Source: Desulfuromusa kysingii (GTDB lineage: Bacteria > Desulfobacterota > Desulfuromonadia > Desulfuromonadales > Geopsychrobacteraceae). From it: DNA of 64,000 nucleotides. Positions 36,600-45,335 of this stretch are shown here, in pieces. The DNA lies in NCBI RefSeq assembly GCF_900107645.1, contig NZ_FNQN01000008.1:113212-177211 (forward strand). Reading direction: 5' to 3'. The notes beneath the pieces are model-generated. The model did no database searches. It worked only from the letters and a program-made list of their open reading frames with translations, and had not been told where the DNA came from. Each line of letters begins with the position of its first letter. The first letter of the stretch is position 1. The position numbers and the translations under genes were made by a program.

Positions 36600-37234
36600 A
36601 GATAAGGCAAAACTCCCTTCTGCTTACGAATCTGGTAAAAATGCAGCATACACAACACCAACATACTTAAAGGGATCAGAGCAATATGCATCACGTAAAA
36701 ACGGATTAATGACATGGGTTGACCGACATCATCAGGAACAAGAAAACTGCGTAGCAGTTCACCAAAAGGGAGAGTGCCGAGTAAGTTCATCCCCGTTTGC
36801 GTCGCCCACAACGCCAATTGATCCATCGGCAACAAATAACCGGTATAGGCTTCAAACAGAGCCAGACACAAAAGCCCAAAGCCGATCAACCAATTCAACT
36901 CGCGGGGTTTTCGATAGGCTCCCGTCAGCAGCACCCGTAAGGTATGCAGAAACAGGAGGATAAGAAACACATTGGAAGCTAACCGGTGCAGGTTACGAAT
37001 ATACCAGCCACCGGGGACCGAATTTTCAATGTAGAGGATTGATTCAAAAGCGCCATGGGTCGCTGGCTGGTAATAAAACAGCATCAAAGCACCTGAAGTC
37101 ATCAGTATCAGAAAAGCGGTAAAAGCCAACCCCCCCAGACAGAACGTATAAGTCAGGCGCAAATTGCCGCGCAACACCACCCGGGGGAAAAGATGCTTGA
37201 TGAACTCCTTGACGAAATCATCATCCCGCTTCAT
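36596..37234 (-). CDS. Cytochrome b6-type diheme cytochrome b
   Basis: 212 residues with four transmembrane helices. The four heme ligands are visible: H83 and H97 in the second helix (14 apart) and H183 and H198 in the fourth (15 apart), the spacing pattern of chloroplast-type cytochrome b6. PGGWYIRNLHRLASN and GAYRKPRELNW are further family hallmarks. It is the quinol-oxidising, proton-translocating core of the complex. It overlaps its neighbours by 4 bases at both ends, indicating tight translational coupling with the Rieske protein and subunit IV. Confidence 0.92.
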   Translation of the reverse strand: MKRDDDFVKEFIKHLFPRVVLRGNLRLTYTFCLGGLAFTAFLILMTSGALMLFYYQPATHGAFESILYIENSVPGGWYIRNLHRLASNVFLILLFLHTLRVLLTGAYRKPRELNWLIGFGLLCLALFEAYTGYLLPMDQLALWATQTGMNLLGTLPFGELLRSFLVPDDVGQPMSLIRFYVMHIALIPLSMLVLCMLHFYQIRKQKGVLPYL

Positions 37235-37626
37235 ACCAGCACCACCAGTTTCTCACCCCGCTCTTCAACTTCCAGCCGTTCCAAAGGCCGATCGGACGGT
37301 CCCTTAAGGACGTTACCTTCACGGTCAAAGACACTGCCATGGCACGGGCAGAGAATATTTTCTGCTGTGACATTAACAGTACAACCAAGGTGGGTACAAA
37401 CCAAACTTAGAGCATAGATATCCGTTTCGCTTCGGATAATAACCACCCGGGAGCGTTTATAAACAAGTGCACCACGTAATGGGATGTCATTTTTATCAAC
37501 CTCAAACAGGACCTTCTTACGAGCTTTTTTAGAGGGCACCAGAAAACGCCATGCCAGTCCACCAAAAACGCCGATTAAAGCTATTCCTTTGAGGAACTTT
37601 CGTCTTGGCCAAGCAGTTTTTTCCAT
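37231..37626 (-). CDS. Rieske iron-sulfur protein
   Basis: 131 residues. The 2Fe-2S ligands are in CTHLGC (C77, H79) and CPCHGS (C93, H96), with the disulfide partners C82 and C95. The N-terminus carries RRKFLKG and one hydrophobic helix, a Tat-type signal anchor as expected for Rieske proteins folded in the cytoplasm. It accepts an electron from menaquinol at the cytochrome b site and hands it to a c-type cytochrome. The start overlaps the end of the nonaheme gene by 46 bases. Confidence 0.94.
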   Translation of the reverse strand: MEKTAWPRRKFLKGIALIGVFGGLAWRFLVPSKKARKKVLFEVDKNDIPLRGALVYKRSRVVIIRSETDIYALSLVCTHLGCTVNVTAENILCPCHGSVFDREGNVLKGPSDRPLERLEVEERGEKLVVLV

Positions 37627-38867
37627 CGTTTTACATAAGCCTTCGTATAAGCTGCATCTTTTTTGTTAATTTGCAAGAATTGCTGCGGGCTAATAAAAGA
37701 GCCGTCCTGAATCGTTTGCCCTTGCTGATTCCAGAAAGATATCAATCCCAAACCATCCAGGTCAATTCTATAGAGCCGCTCCTCTTCGTTTTCAAGCAGG
37801 TAGCGGCGACGGTCATCATGACAACTATCGCACATAACCGTTCCGGTACGGATCGTATGGGGGAAAAAAGCATTCCATTGCGCGGCAAGAAGTTGGTTTT
37901 CCTGTAGCGGAAAATCGCCGCCACGCAGATCTGAATAATAAGTTATAAATTGTGGCCGAATCGGACTATAACGCTGTCGCTGATTCAGCCCCAAAGGGGG
38001 CGCATCCTGTTTGCGCAAATATGTCCGGACAAGATATTCACCCTTTAAAGGTGGCGTATTAAATGCTTTTTCAGCTTCGCGGTTTCTTTTTCCTAACCGC
38101 AAGTAAAAATTCCCGTATTCTTGCGGTGCCCAGGCCGAATGACAGGCATAGCACTCCATCTTCTCCATATGGGCGACAATACTGTGCTCTATGACACTGA
38201 GATCAGGTTGATGGCATTCCTCACAGGTTTGCGCTGCTTTCTGACCGGCAATCAAACTCTGCATGGAATGGCAATCCTTGCACTCCATACCCAGTTCGGA
38301 ATGGATATCCGGGCGCATTTTCAATGCGCGTTCTCCAAGATGTTGCGGGCCGCGTTGATAACGAGGATGATCTTCTCTTGGAGCCCAACCTAGGTATTCT
38401 CGGCCGACAAAATAGCCACTGTGACAGCCGAGACACTCTTCCTGTGTTGCGCTGGCAATCTTGTGCCCATCGCCACCATGACAATCAAGACAATCAGACA
38501 CATGGCAACTGCTACAGTTGTTGGCATAGAAGTCAGGATCAACATCGCTAAAGGTATGATCCACAAACGTCTTTTCTGCCTCTCGTGTGGTCATGGCCTG
38601 ATCAAAGATCTGATCATACCCTTGATGACAGCCGGTACAACCGTTCGCCCGTACCGCAAGAGAAGAAGGTCGGGGAGTCAGAGAAGGATCACCTCCGTGA
38701 CAATCCCGACAGGTCAATTCAGCATGGACCCCCTCTAGCGATATCGGACTGTCAGCCGCAACAGCACTCGCAGGGATCTCACTGCACAGTAGAGACAGAG
38801 CGCTTAATACAATTATCCAAAACATTATAATCAAGTTCTTTCTGATAAATTGGATCCTTAGGGTCAT
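37581..38867 (-). CDS. Nonaheme c-type cytochrome
   Basis: 428 residues with an N-terminal signal (basic RIQFIRK then a hydrophobic core, PASA before the cut). Nine CxxCH motifs are seen: CRDC, CTGC, CSSC, CLDC, CLGC, CKDC, CEEC, CYAC and CDSC, each followed by H, spread over residues about 52-340. The last ~90 residues are heme-free and charged. It is a periplasmic multiheme electron carrier, second gene of the operon. Start choice: ATG 38867 overlaps the preceding gene by 89 bases; ATG 38825 is an alternative that would remove the basic n-region. Confidence 0.88.
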   Translation of the reverse strand: MTLRIQFIRKNLIIMFWIIVLSALSLLCSEIPASAVAADSPISLEGVHAELTCRDCHGGDPSLTPRPSSLAVRANGCTGCHQGYDQIFDQAMTTREAEKTFVDHTFSDVDPDFYANNCSSCHVSDCLDCHGGDGHKIASATQEECLGCHSGYFVGREYLGWAPREDHPRYQRGPQHLGERALKMRPDIHSELGMECKDCHSMQSLIAGQKAAQTCEECHQPDLSVIEHSIVAHMEKMECYACHSAWAPQEYGNFYLRLGKRNREAEKAFNTPPLKGEYLVRTYLRKQDAPPLGLNQRQRYSPIRPQFITYYSDLRGGDFPLQENQLLAAQWNAFFPHTIRTGTVMCDSCHDDRRRYLLENEEERLYRIDLDGLGLISFWNQQGQTIQDGSFISPQQFLQINKKDAAYTKAYVKRWKKLLGQDESSSKE

Positions 38868-40623
38868 CGTGACACACCAAACATAAATTTACTGCCATGA
38901 TTTTTTTAATTTCAGCGGTTTCAAATGGACGAGAGTTTTCGCGGGTAATGGCTGAAAACCCTTTGACATCCCCAGAATTCATTGTGATGAAACCATCCAG
39001 CGGCTTTTCTGCTGATTTCTCACAGATCAAAGTCGCTTCAATATTATCACCCTCAACAACATGCTGGCCAAATCCAAGAAACGCCGGATTAGCGTGACAC
39101 TCACGGCATCCAATCACTTTTGCTCCAGTATTATGACCAAAAAATGGGGCAAAACGTAATTGCTGCTTCCCTTTAAACAGGGTCACGTATTCATCCAGAA
39201 CTTTTTCCCCCTGCGGATTAATCACACTGACGAAGGTCTGACAACCAGGGGTCACGGGTGAAACTTTACCGCGCTGGTTAAGCGCCAAAGGGAAAGGATA
39301 GATCATCCGATAATCTTCAGTTTCAGTGAATTTTCCTGTTGTTTTCACCCCCTTGATATAATCCATAGCCAACTCTCTTTGGTCATATTCGGTGTGACAA
39401 CCGTAACATTGTGTGACCGTTCGTGAATGACAGGAATAGCATTCCATCCGTTCATGTCCGATAATGGAATGCTCAGGTGTTTCAGTGATCACTTTGCTTT
39501 CGTGCAATTTACCTGTACGTTTGCTTTGCACCCAGATTTTTTCATCTTCAAGAAACACATTTGAATATTTACGACCTTTGGATGTCAGCACCATACTATC
39601 GCCTTGCTGCATCTGTTTCTTATAATGTGCAGATTCACGCAAGACCTCATCATTTTCCCGGCTTATCTGTTCCACTCTGGGGCGTTCGGCAGGGCTGCCG
39701 TGACAATCCTCACAGGTAATTTCTGTTTGTAAGTACATATTTTCATAAGCATAACCATCACCCATGAGATCACGTGAAGTATGACAGTCAATGCATTCCA
39801 TCCCCATCTCATGATGAATGTCGGGAGGAATCCGGGTCACATTACGTGGACCACCGATAATATCAGGGCCAGGACCACCATTGCGAGTCGGAACCAGGCT
39901 ATTGTTGCCGTCATTGCGACCTTCATAAGACAGAGCAATTCGACCACTGCGATTATGACAACGAACACAGACTTGATTTGGTGGCAGACGTTCCATTTTG
40001 TGACTTGCAGAGTGAGGCCACTTCCCTTTAACGGTTTGATCTTCGCCTTGATATGTGCCATTTTCATTATATGGAAAATGGCAAGCCGCACAGCCAGACG
40101 CGTGACTTCCGCGCCAAACCCAACGGTTTTGAAAAGCAACGTGACACCCACTGCAACCCTTGCGAAATACCTCTCCCGCGAGATTATCCAGCAGAGCCAC
40201 ATCATTCAACTCAAGTGAATTTCCAGCGGCATCGTTCAGCTTACTTGGACGGCTCGCGTATAGTTTGCCATCTTCCCCTTCCCAAGTTGCCTGCGTATTT
40301 TTAATCATTCCCGTCGCGGTAAACATCAGATTGGACCTGACCCGATCTAGTTGATAAGGATGACATTTTCCACAGGTTTTATCCCAATATTTAGGATCAG
40401 CGGGGTTTTTAGGTCCGTACATATCTTTATGGGATGCTTTTTCCTCAGGCTCGTCAGGGTCACCACCATGGCACGAAACACATTCCAGATGGGTCTCAGA
40501 AACCAACTCCAACCCCTGATGACAGGCGGCACAGGTTGATCCATCTCCGGTCTTCTGACTGCAACCTGCAGCAGTCAGCAACAGGAAGAGTATGAGAATA
40601 TAGCTTTTTTGAATGGTTCCCAT
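38779..40623 (-). CDS. Dodecaheme c-type cytochrome lipoprotein
   Basis: 614 residues. The signal ends in the lipobox TAAGC with C21, so it is lipid-anchored, probably to the outer membrane or the periplasmic face of the inner membrane. Twelve CxxCH motifs are visible (CAAC, CVSC, CGKC, CSGC, CAAC, CVRC, CIDC, CEDC, CYSC, CYGC, CREC, CLVC, each with H). Two ECYSCH/ECYACH regions and a following conserved PFPLALNQRG/PPLGLNQRQ stretch are shared with the nonaheme protein, so the two are related by duplication. It is the first gene of the operon and the likely link between the quinol-oxidising complex and outer cytochromes. Confidence 0.88.
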   Translation of the reverse strand: MGTIQKSYILILFLLLTAAGCSQKTGDGSTCAACHQGLELVSETHLECVSCHGGDPDEPEEKASHKDMYGPKNPADPKYWDKTCGKCHPYQLDRVRSNLMFTATGMIKNTQATWEGEDGKLYASRPSKLNDAAGNSLELNDVALLDNLAGEVFRKGCSGCHVAFQNRWVWRGSHASGCAACHFPYNENGTYQGEDQTVKGKWPHSASHKMERLPPNQVCVRCHNRSGRIALSYEGRNDGNNSLVPTRNGGPGPDIIGGPRNVTRIPPDIHHEMGMECIDCHTSRDLMGDGYAYENMYLQTEITCEDCHGSPAERPRVEQISRENDEVLRESAHYKKQMQQGDSMVLTSKGRKYSNVFLEDEKIWVQSKRTGKLHESKVITETPEHSIIGHERMECYSCHSRTVTQCYGCHTEYDQRELAMDYIKGVKTTGKFTETEDYRMIYPFPLALNQRGKVSPVTPGCQTFVSVINPQGEKVLDEYVTLFKGKQQLRFAPFFGHNTGAKVIGCRECHANPAFLGFGQHVVEGDNIEATLICEKSAEKPLDGFITMNSGDVKGFSAITRENSRPFETAEIKKIMAVNLCLVCHDDPKDPIYQKELDYNVLDNCIKRSVSTVQ

Positions 40624-40694
40624 AAGTAACTTTTCAGACTCCCTGATAGTGGTTTTCTGAGTCTAACATGGATGGAATTTGGAACAAAAAAAAT

Positions 40695-40740
40695 ACGGCT
40701 GTCGATCCAAGATAAAGACAAATAGGGGATCGACAGCCGT
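40695..40740 (-). terminator. Rho-independent terminator of the rhodanese-porin-cytochrome unit
   Basis: A perfect 14-bp stem (ACGGCTGTCGATCC with its complement) is followed on the minus strand by TATTTTTTTTG. It lies 33 bases after the pentaheme stop and before the dodecaheme gene, separating the two minus-strand units. Confidence 0.93.
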
Positions 40741-40772
40741 TGAGCAGTGTTCATTAAGTCAGCAATACGAGA

Positions 40773-42122
40773 TTATTCGCTCACTGTCACTTTCTGCGTA
40801 TAATCCTGCCAGATAAATGGATCACTTTGCTTATTGCCATACGGCAGGTACCAGAGTTTGACGTTGATTTCCAGTTCGTTGTCCATCAACTTACGGTCAA
40901 TAACCCGATCGTATTCGTCGTAGACATCTTCGGTGTAAAATGGAATTTCAAAATGTTCCTCAACGGTTTTTCCTGGTGGGAGACCGGTATCATTGATAAT
41001 ACCGCTTTTTTCGTAAGGACCACGGCCCATTTCATCGCCACGCCCCATTTTTTGTGGCATGGGCATATAGATCTTTTCCTGACTGAACAATTCATCACCT
41101 TCGCTATCAACTGCACTTACCGACAGAACCAGTCGGTTAGGAGTCGGTCAGCCATCAGGGATTGCATGTCCGGTGCGATTGGTCATTTTCACTTTGACAA
41201 TCGCTTTCGGGCTCATAAGGCTACCATCCCGCCACTTAGCGCCATAAGCTTCAACTTCAAAGTCGACAGCAGCATCTGACATAACGGTGGAACGATAGCT
41301 TTGCATGTCATGACCCAAACCACTTTTTTCCATGTGGCATTCCTGACAGGTTTCAGTTCCACCTTCTGCGGTGTAGGCCCAAAGATAACTGCCGTAAGCT
41401 GTTGCACATTGGGTTGGATTGTCGAGCTCAAAGTTCGGTCCGAGTCCGTGGCATTGGCCACAGAAGATTGATTCGCTCATGATCGGACTAACTTTAGCAT
41501 GTGGAAATGCTTCATCGTCGTGCTCACCATCATAAGAACCATAGACAGCCCCATCCTGAGGATAGCCGTCGGTCCACTTATGGGTGATCGCCATGCGATT
41601 GTGACACACCAGACAGTTGATGTTCAGACTCAATAAAGTGTCCTTCATTTCGTCAAATTTTTCTTCATCATCATTCCGGTAGGCGTCCATCAATGCATAG
41701 ATGTCAGCAATGAATTCTTTAGCAACGGCATCTGTCGCATCTGCAAGCTGTGGTAAGTGGCATTTAGCACAGCCCATCAGGTGATCGACTTCAACGTCTT
41801 CAGGTTTTGTTGCACCAGAATAGGCCCAGGACAGGACCCCGTTTTCCAGTGCGGTTTTCATCGTGGCAGCGGTCCGTCCTGTACCATAGACAGAACGGGC
41901 ATGGGCAGAATTTGCCCACTCGTCATGGATGTCTTCGTGGCAGTCAATACATCCGGTTGAATCATACATGGCTACGAGTTCAGCAATAGTCGTGGCCTTC
42001 CCTTTTTTTGCAACGATAGTTCCGTCTTTACCCACCCCAGCGGCAAAAGACGTGGTTGCAATCAAAGCAAAGGACGCGAGGCAAGCCAATACAGCCATCA
42101 TCGTGATCTTTGTCTTTGTCAT
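40773..42122 (-). CDS. Pentaheme c-type cytochrome with in-frame UGA, predicted selenoprotein
   Basis: 449 residues if UGA at 41148-41150 is read as selenocysteine (residue 325); otherwise 324. The signal peptide ends near SFAA. Five heme motifs lie in the first part: CIDC-H (58), CAKC-H, CLVC-H, CGQC-H and CQEC-H. After the heme domain comes a beta-rich domain in which the sequence reads TGHAIPDG-U-PTPNRLVLSV. Reading continues in the same frame, without frameshift, for 124 more codons to TAA at 40773. The downstream part has no ribosome site of its own before conserved-looking sequence. A SECIS-type hairpin follows the UGA. GAGGATGAC precedes ATG 42122. Position suggests the counterpart of ExtK/ExtL in the Geobacter ext cluster. 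Confidence 0.85.
41119..41150 (-). promoter_or_regulatory. UGA codon with bacterial SECIS-like hairpin
   Basis: On the minus strand the UGA (41148-41150) is followed after 10 bases by a perfect 6-bp stem ACCGAC/GTCGGT (41132-41137 with 41119-41124) closing the seven-base loop TGGTTCT. The distance from UGA to the loop is 16 bases and a G lies in the first two loop positions. Both fit the general bacterial SECIS description, and the loop resembles the AGGUCU loop of E. coli fdhF. Confidence 0.78.
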
Positions 42123-42154
42123 GTTGTCATCCTCGATATCCTCAAAATGTTTAA

Positions 42155-42219
42155 CCCCGCCGCAAGCAGCGGGGTCAAAATATTTGTTGCTTTAACCCTG
42201 ATTACCGACCCCGGTAATC
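42155..42219 (-). other. Two hairpins between the small exported protein and the pentaheme gene
   Basis: CCCCGC-N8-GCGGGG (42155-42174) and GATTACCG-ACCC-CGGTAATC (42200-42219) occupy the 109-base gap. Neither has a T run in the minus direction, so they more likely protect or partition the mRNA than end it. Confidence 0.55.
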
Positions 42220-42231
42220 AGCTTGTCGCGA

Positions 42232-42468
42232 TTAGCAACCTTGCAGCATACTTCCGCCACCTTTTTTAGGTGCACCTTTTGACTCGTCAGCTTCAATTTC
42301 TACCTTGGTTCCTACTTTGAGCTTGGAGGCTTTCCCTTTGGTGATCTCGATGGTCACGGTTTTTCCTTTGACCTTGGTCACTTTTCCTTTGAAATCAGCG
42401 GCAAAGGTGGTGCCTGAGATACTGATGACGAAGGCAAGTGCGGCAATGAGTGCGAGTGTTTTTTTCAT
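42232..42468 (-). CDS. Small exported protein, ExtJ-like in position
   Basis: 78 residues. A classical signal peptide (MKKTLALIAALAFVISISG...FA) leaves a mature part of about 55 residues that is strongly basic, with the beta-like repeat FKGKVTKVKGKTVTIEI and a glycine-rich end finishing in a lone cysteine (MLQGC). The pattern suggests a small OB- or SH3-like barrel. AGGGG lies upstream of ATG 42468. It is between the porin and the pentaheme cytochrome, where the Geobacter ext cluster as I remember it has a small periplasmic protein, extJ. Function unknown. Confidence 0.75.
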   Translation of the reverse strand: MKKTLALIAALAFVISISGTTFAADFKGKVTKVKGKTVTIEITKGKASKLKVGTKVEIEADESKGAPKKGGGSMLQGC

Positions 42469-42548
42469 CTTATTCCCCTTTGGTTGATGAGTATAAAAAT
42501 ACCTCCCTGAAAGTGATTTTCCAGGGAGGCGGTTGGACAGTTAGCGGT

Positions 42549-43688
42549 TTAGAAGATCACCTGGACTTGAGCAACGACAGTGTCAGAATCTTCAGCTGTG
42601 GAGCTACTGTCATAATCGCAGTTGGTGTACTCAACGGTGACTTTCAGGTTTTGACCACGGACATAGTAATTGAGTCCGAGACCGAGCAATTCAACTTCAT
42701 GATCCATCACGCCATACAGATCGGCAAAGGACCAGCTCTCTGAACGACCGAAGAATTGTAGTGGCAGGTTGGGAAGCATGTAACCGGCTTTGACATAACC
42801 ACCGTTTTTCTCACCGGTCATCCCTGTTACTCCTGCGTCTGGATTGGCTCCTTGATAGGCATCATCCAGATCATAATCGACATAGGCAGCGGAAAGAGTG
42901 ATGGCACCCATCCCTTCGATGGGATACTCGAAGAAAGCATCAACGGTCCAGGCGCTATAATCAACGGCGTCTCCAGTGACGGAATCAGAATAGGCGACAT
43001 CGTTTTCCATCTGGTAAGCGGCACCGAAGGTGAGGACTTTTTTCTGTCCCATGTAGGTCCCTTTGTAGCCGTAACCTTTTTCTGGATCAAGCAAACTGAC
43101 ATGGACACGAGCGGAATAACGGAGGTTGGAATCAACTTCTGAGTCATTGCCATTCATCGCATCAACCCGATACTGGATCATGTCATTAGCCAGGTTACCC
43201 CAAACGGCGATCCCTTTATCGCGGGTGCTGACAAAAGGTGCGCGGATCATACTGGAACGATCCAAAGTCAGTGGCATTTCACAGGCTTCGAGATTTTCCC
43301 GGGTGAGGTTGTATTTGAACTTACCCATCCACAGGTTCAAGCTGTTATTGAATTTGAAGCGGAGAACAGCATCCAGCAGTTGGAATCTATCGCCATCTGA
43401 GGAGCTGTAGTCGTTGTCTTCAGTGTATTCGGTCTGCACATACAAACCAAAGCTTTCACCATAAGCACCCATCAAAGCAATACGGTTACGACGGAAGTTG
43501 AATTCCAGTGAATCGTCATCACCATTGTCTTGATTGACCAGTTGGAATTGACCTTTATAGTCCAGCTTCAACAGCCCTTGATCTTCATCACCAAAGGACC
43601 AGATGGGGCCGGCGAAGGCGCTACTTGCCAGCAGGCAGAAGCCTACAGCAAAGGTGCAGAGCAATGCGGCTTTTTTATATAATGTCAT
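42549..43688 (-). CDS. extI: Outer-membrane porin of the rhodanese-porin-cytochrome cluster
   Basis: 379 residues with a signal peptide (SSAFA before the cut) and a beta-barrel composition: repeated amphipathic strands such as LLKLDYKGQFQLV and FGLYVQTEY, and the terminal VQVIF ending in Phe. It fits the phosphate-selective porin O/P superfamily. It follows the rhodanese lipoprotein gene by 46 bases. In Geobacter sulfurreducens the equivalent rhodanese-porin pair is extH-extI; extI has been tied to selenite and tellurite handling and to electron transfer phenotypes. The symbol is assigned from gene order and protein type, not from alignment. AAGGAG gives a strong ribosome site. Confidence 0.75.
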   Translation of the reverse strand: MTLYKKAALLCTFAVGFCLLASSAFAGPIWSFGDEDQGLLKLDYKGQFQLVNQDNGDDDSLEFNFRRNRIALMGAYGESFGLYVQTEYTEDNDYSSSDGDRFQLLDAVLRFKFNNSLNLWMGKFKYNLTRENLEACEMPLTLDRSSMIRAPFVSTRDKGIAVWGNLANDMIQYRVDAMNGNDSEVDSNLRYSARVHVSLLDPEKGYGYKGTYMGQKKVLTFGAAYQMENDVAYSDSVTGDAVDYSAWTVDAFFEYPIEGMGAITLSAAYVDYDLDDAYQGANPDAGVTGMTGEKNGGYVKAGYMLPNLPLQFFGRSESWSFADLYGVMDHEVELLGLGLNYYVRGQNLKVTVEYTNCDYDSSSTAEDSDTVVAQVQVIF

Positions 43689-43734
43689 GCGAATTTCTCC
43701 TTATAAATTGTAATTAGAAATTTATTCCCCATCC

Positions 43735-45147
43735 TTAACACTCAGAAGCATCTGAAGACAGCTCGCTTGGAGCATCTTCTTGACCGGCAGACATATAATC
43801 GTTGTCTTCATTTTCAATCTGGTTAGCGCGTGGGTCATCAACTTCTTGGAAACTGGTGTTATTTTCAGGGATGATCACCGTATTTCCAACATAAACGGTT
43901 CTGTCGACTGAACCATCATTCACAACTGCAGTGCTATATGCAACAGCGTTGGTACGATCATTAAGATCAGTTCGCCATGCATCGTTGACTACTAACAACC
44001 AAGCATCTCTACCATCGTCATCGTCAGCGTCAAATGACTCGTAGCCTGTCGGGCTGCCATTCTTGTCTACAAAAAGTTCCCCACCAGCAGCATTGACATC
44101 TGCCACTGCTTCAGCCTCGGTCGGGCGATCCATATAGGCATACCATTGGTTTCTCGATCCATCCCATACCGCTGCATCCCAACCTAAAATCGCATCCAAA
44201 GCAAAAAAGAGCGGTGTACAACTCATCCCGGAGCTGCAATGAGTGATAGACAGTTGTCCGGGGGTAAAGTCACCAACACCGGATAAATCTCCATTGGGGA
44301 GTTCATTATTCAAGAAGATGGCTTCAAGCTCTGCTTTTGGCCTGAAATAAGTAGCACCATCAGTATCATCATCTTCAAACATATCGCCATATGGACGGGC
44401 AATCGATGATTTAAGGTTCGGGGCTTCATCAGCTTGTGCAATAATGTTGATGTTCTCATCGTCATCAAATTCGTTGTTGGCATCTACAACTTGAATTATT
44501 TCACCAATCGAATAGCGCAGATCATCACACAGATAACCATTATCAGCGACACTGAACGTATTGGTGGTATCTTCCAAGGGCCGCTCGGTCGTCAAAGCAT
44601 AAGAACTATCCCAACCATTTTCTGCGATAGCAGCTGTCCAGCCGGCATTAAAACCATTCAGAACTTTAATACGGTCTTTCGGGAAACCCCAGTAGCGCAA
44701 GGTATAATAAGCTCTTGGAACATAGAAAGTCTTACTATTGCTTGAGGAAAGAACGATAGTTGTATACTCATTGACACCACTGCGTTGCAGGACGGTATCC
44801 ATAACATCACCTGGAGGGACTTCGCTGTCTACCATTGCTAGCCCTTCCTCGCGTGAGTATGCCAGCTCAGAAGTATTCCAGTAATAAGCCCCAGGAATCT
44901 TTGTAGCATCAGGTGCACCGATATCCAGAATCACGACATTTTCAAACTCATCGGCATTGACCAAGCCATCATCCATCCAACCTTTCAGCGTTTCAGCATC
45001 AATAAGTGGTGTGGCAGTTTGAGTTGAAGTGGGCGTGTCATAACTACTTCCACCACCGCCACTACAACCCCAGAGCAGAAATGCTGCGGTAACAACCAGC
45101 AGCAACAGGCTCAGCTTTCTAAAATTTTTCTTGACCTCTCGAAACAT
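43735..45147 (-). CDS. extH: Tandem-rhodanese lipoprotein
   Basis: 470 residues from ATG 45147, preceded by the strong ribosome site AAAGGAGGT; the frame extends upstream to 45213 without a signal. The lipobox LLWGC places the lipid anchor at C28. Two rhodanese domains follow. In the first the active-site loop reads LSSSNSKT with Ser instead of Cys (inactive); in the second it is HCSSGMSC with the expected catalytic C304. The C-terminal ~90 residues are acidic and disordered-looking. Tandem rhodaneses move sulfane sulfur (or selenium) between acceptors; lipid anchoring beside a porin suggests an outer-membrane-associated role. It is the first gene of the unit. Confidence 0.85.
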   Translation of the reverse strand: MFREVKKNFRKLSLLLLVVTAAFLLWGCSGGGGSSYDTPTSTQTATPLIDAETLKGWMDDGLVNADEFENVVILDIGAPDATKIPGAYYWNTSELAYSREEGLAMVDSEVPPGDVMDTVLQRSGVNEYTTIVLSSSNSKTFYVPRAYYTLRYWGFPKDRIKVLNGFNAGWTAAIAENGWDSSYALTTERPLEDTTNTFSVADNGYLCDDLRYSIGEIIQVVDANNEFDDDENINIIAQADEAPNLKSSIARPYGDMFEDDDTDGATYFRPKAELEAIFLNNELPNGDLSGVGDFTPGQLSITHCSSGMSCTPLFFALDAILGWDAAVWDGSRNQWYAYMDRPTEAEAVADVNAAGGELFVDKNGSPTGYESFDADDDDGRDAWLLVVNDAWRTDLNDRTNAVAYSTAVVNDGSVDRTVYVGNTVIIPENNTSFQEVDDPRANQIENEDNDYMSAGQEDAPSELSSDASEC

Positions 45148-45335
45148 AATACCTCCTTTGGCAATTAACAGGATGTGACCTGTGTGTTTGATTACGTATC
45201 GAAACCAAAACACATGAAAGAGCGACCATTCTTTCTCAAAAGAATATTGACAAATTACAGAGATTTGAATGGGAGATCAAGAGATAATTTCATAAAGTAT
45301 ACGGTTTTTTTGTGGTGCAAATACTCCTGTAAAAA

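Noticed and set aside
40773..41090. Separate small gene downstream of the pentaheme cytochrome
   Set aside because: Its frame is the uninterrupted continuation of the cytochrome frame past the UGA, and there is no own start signal; better read as the C-terminal part of a selenoprotein.
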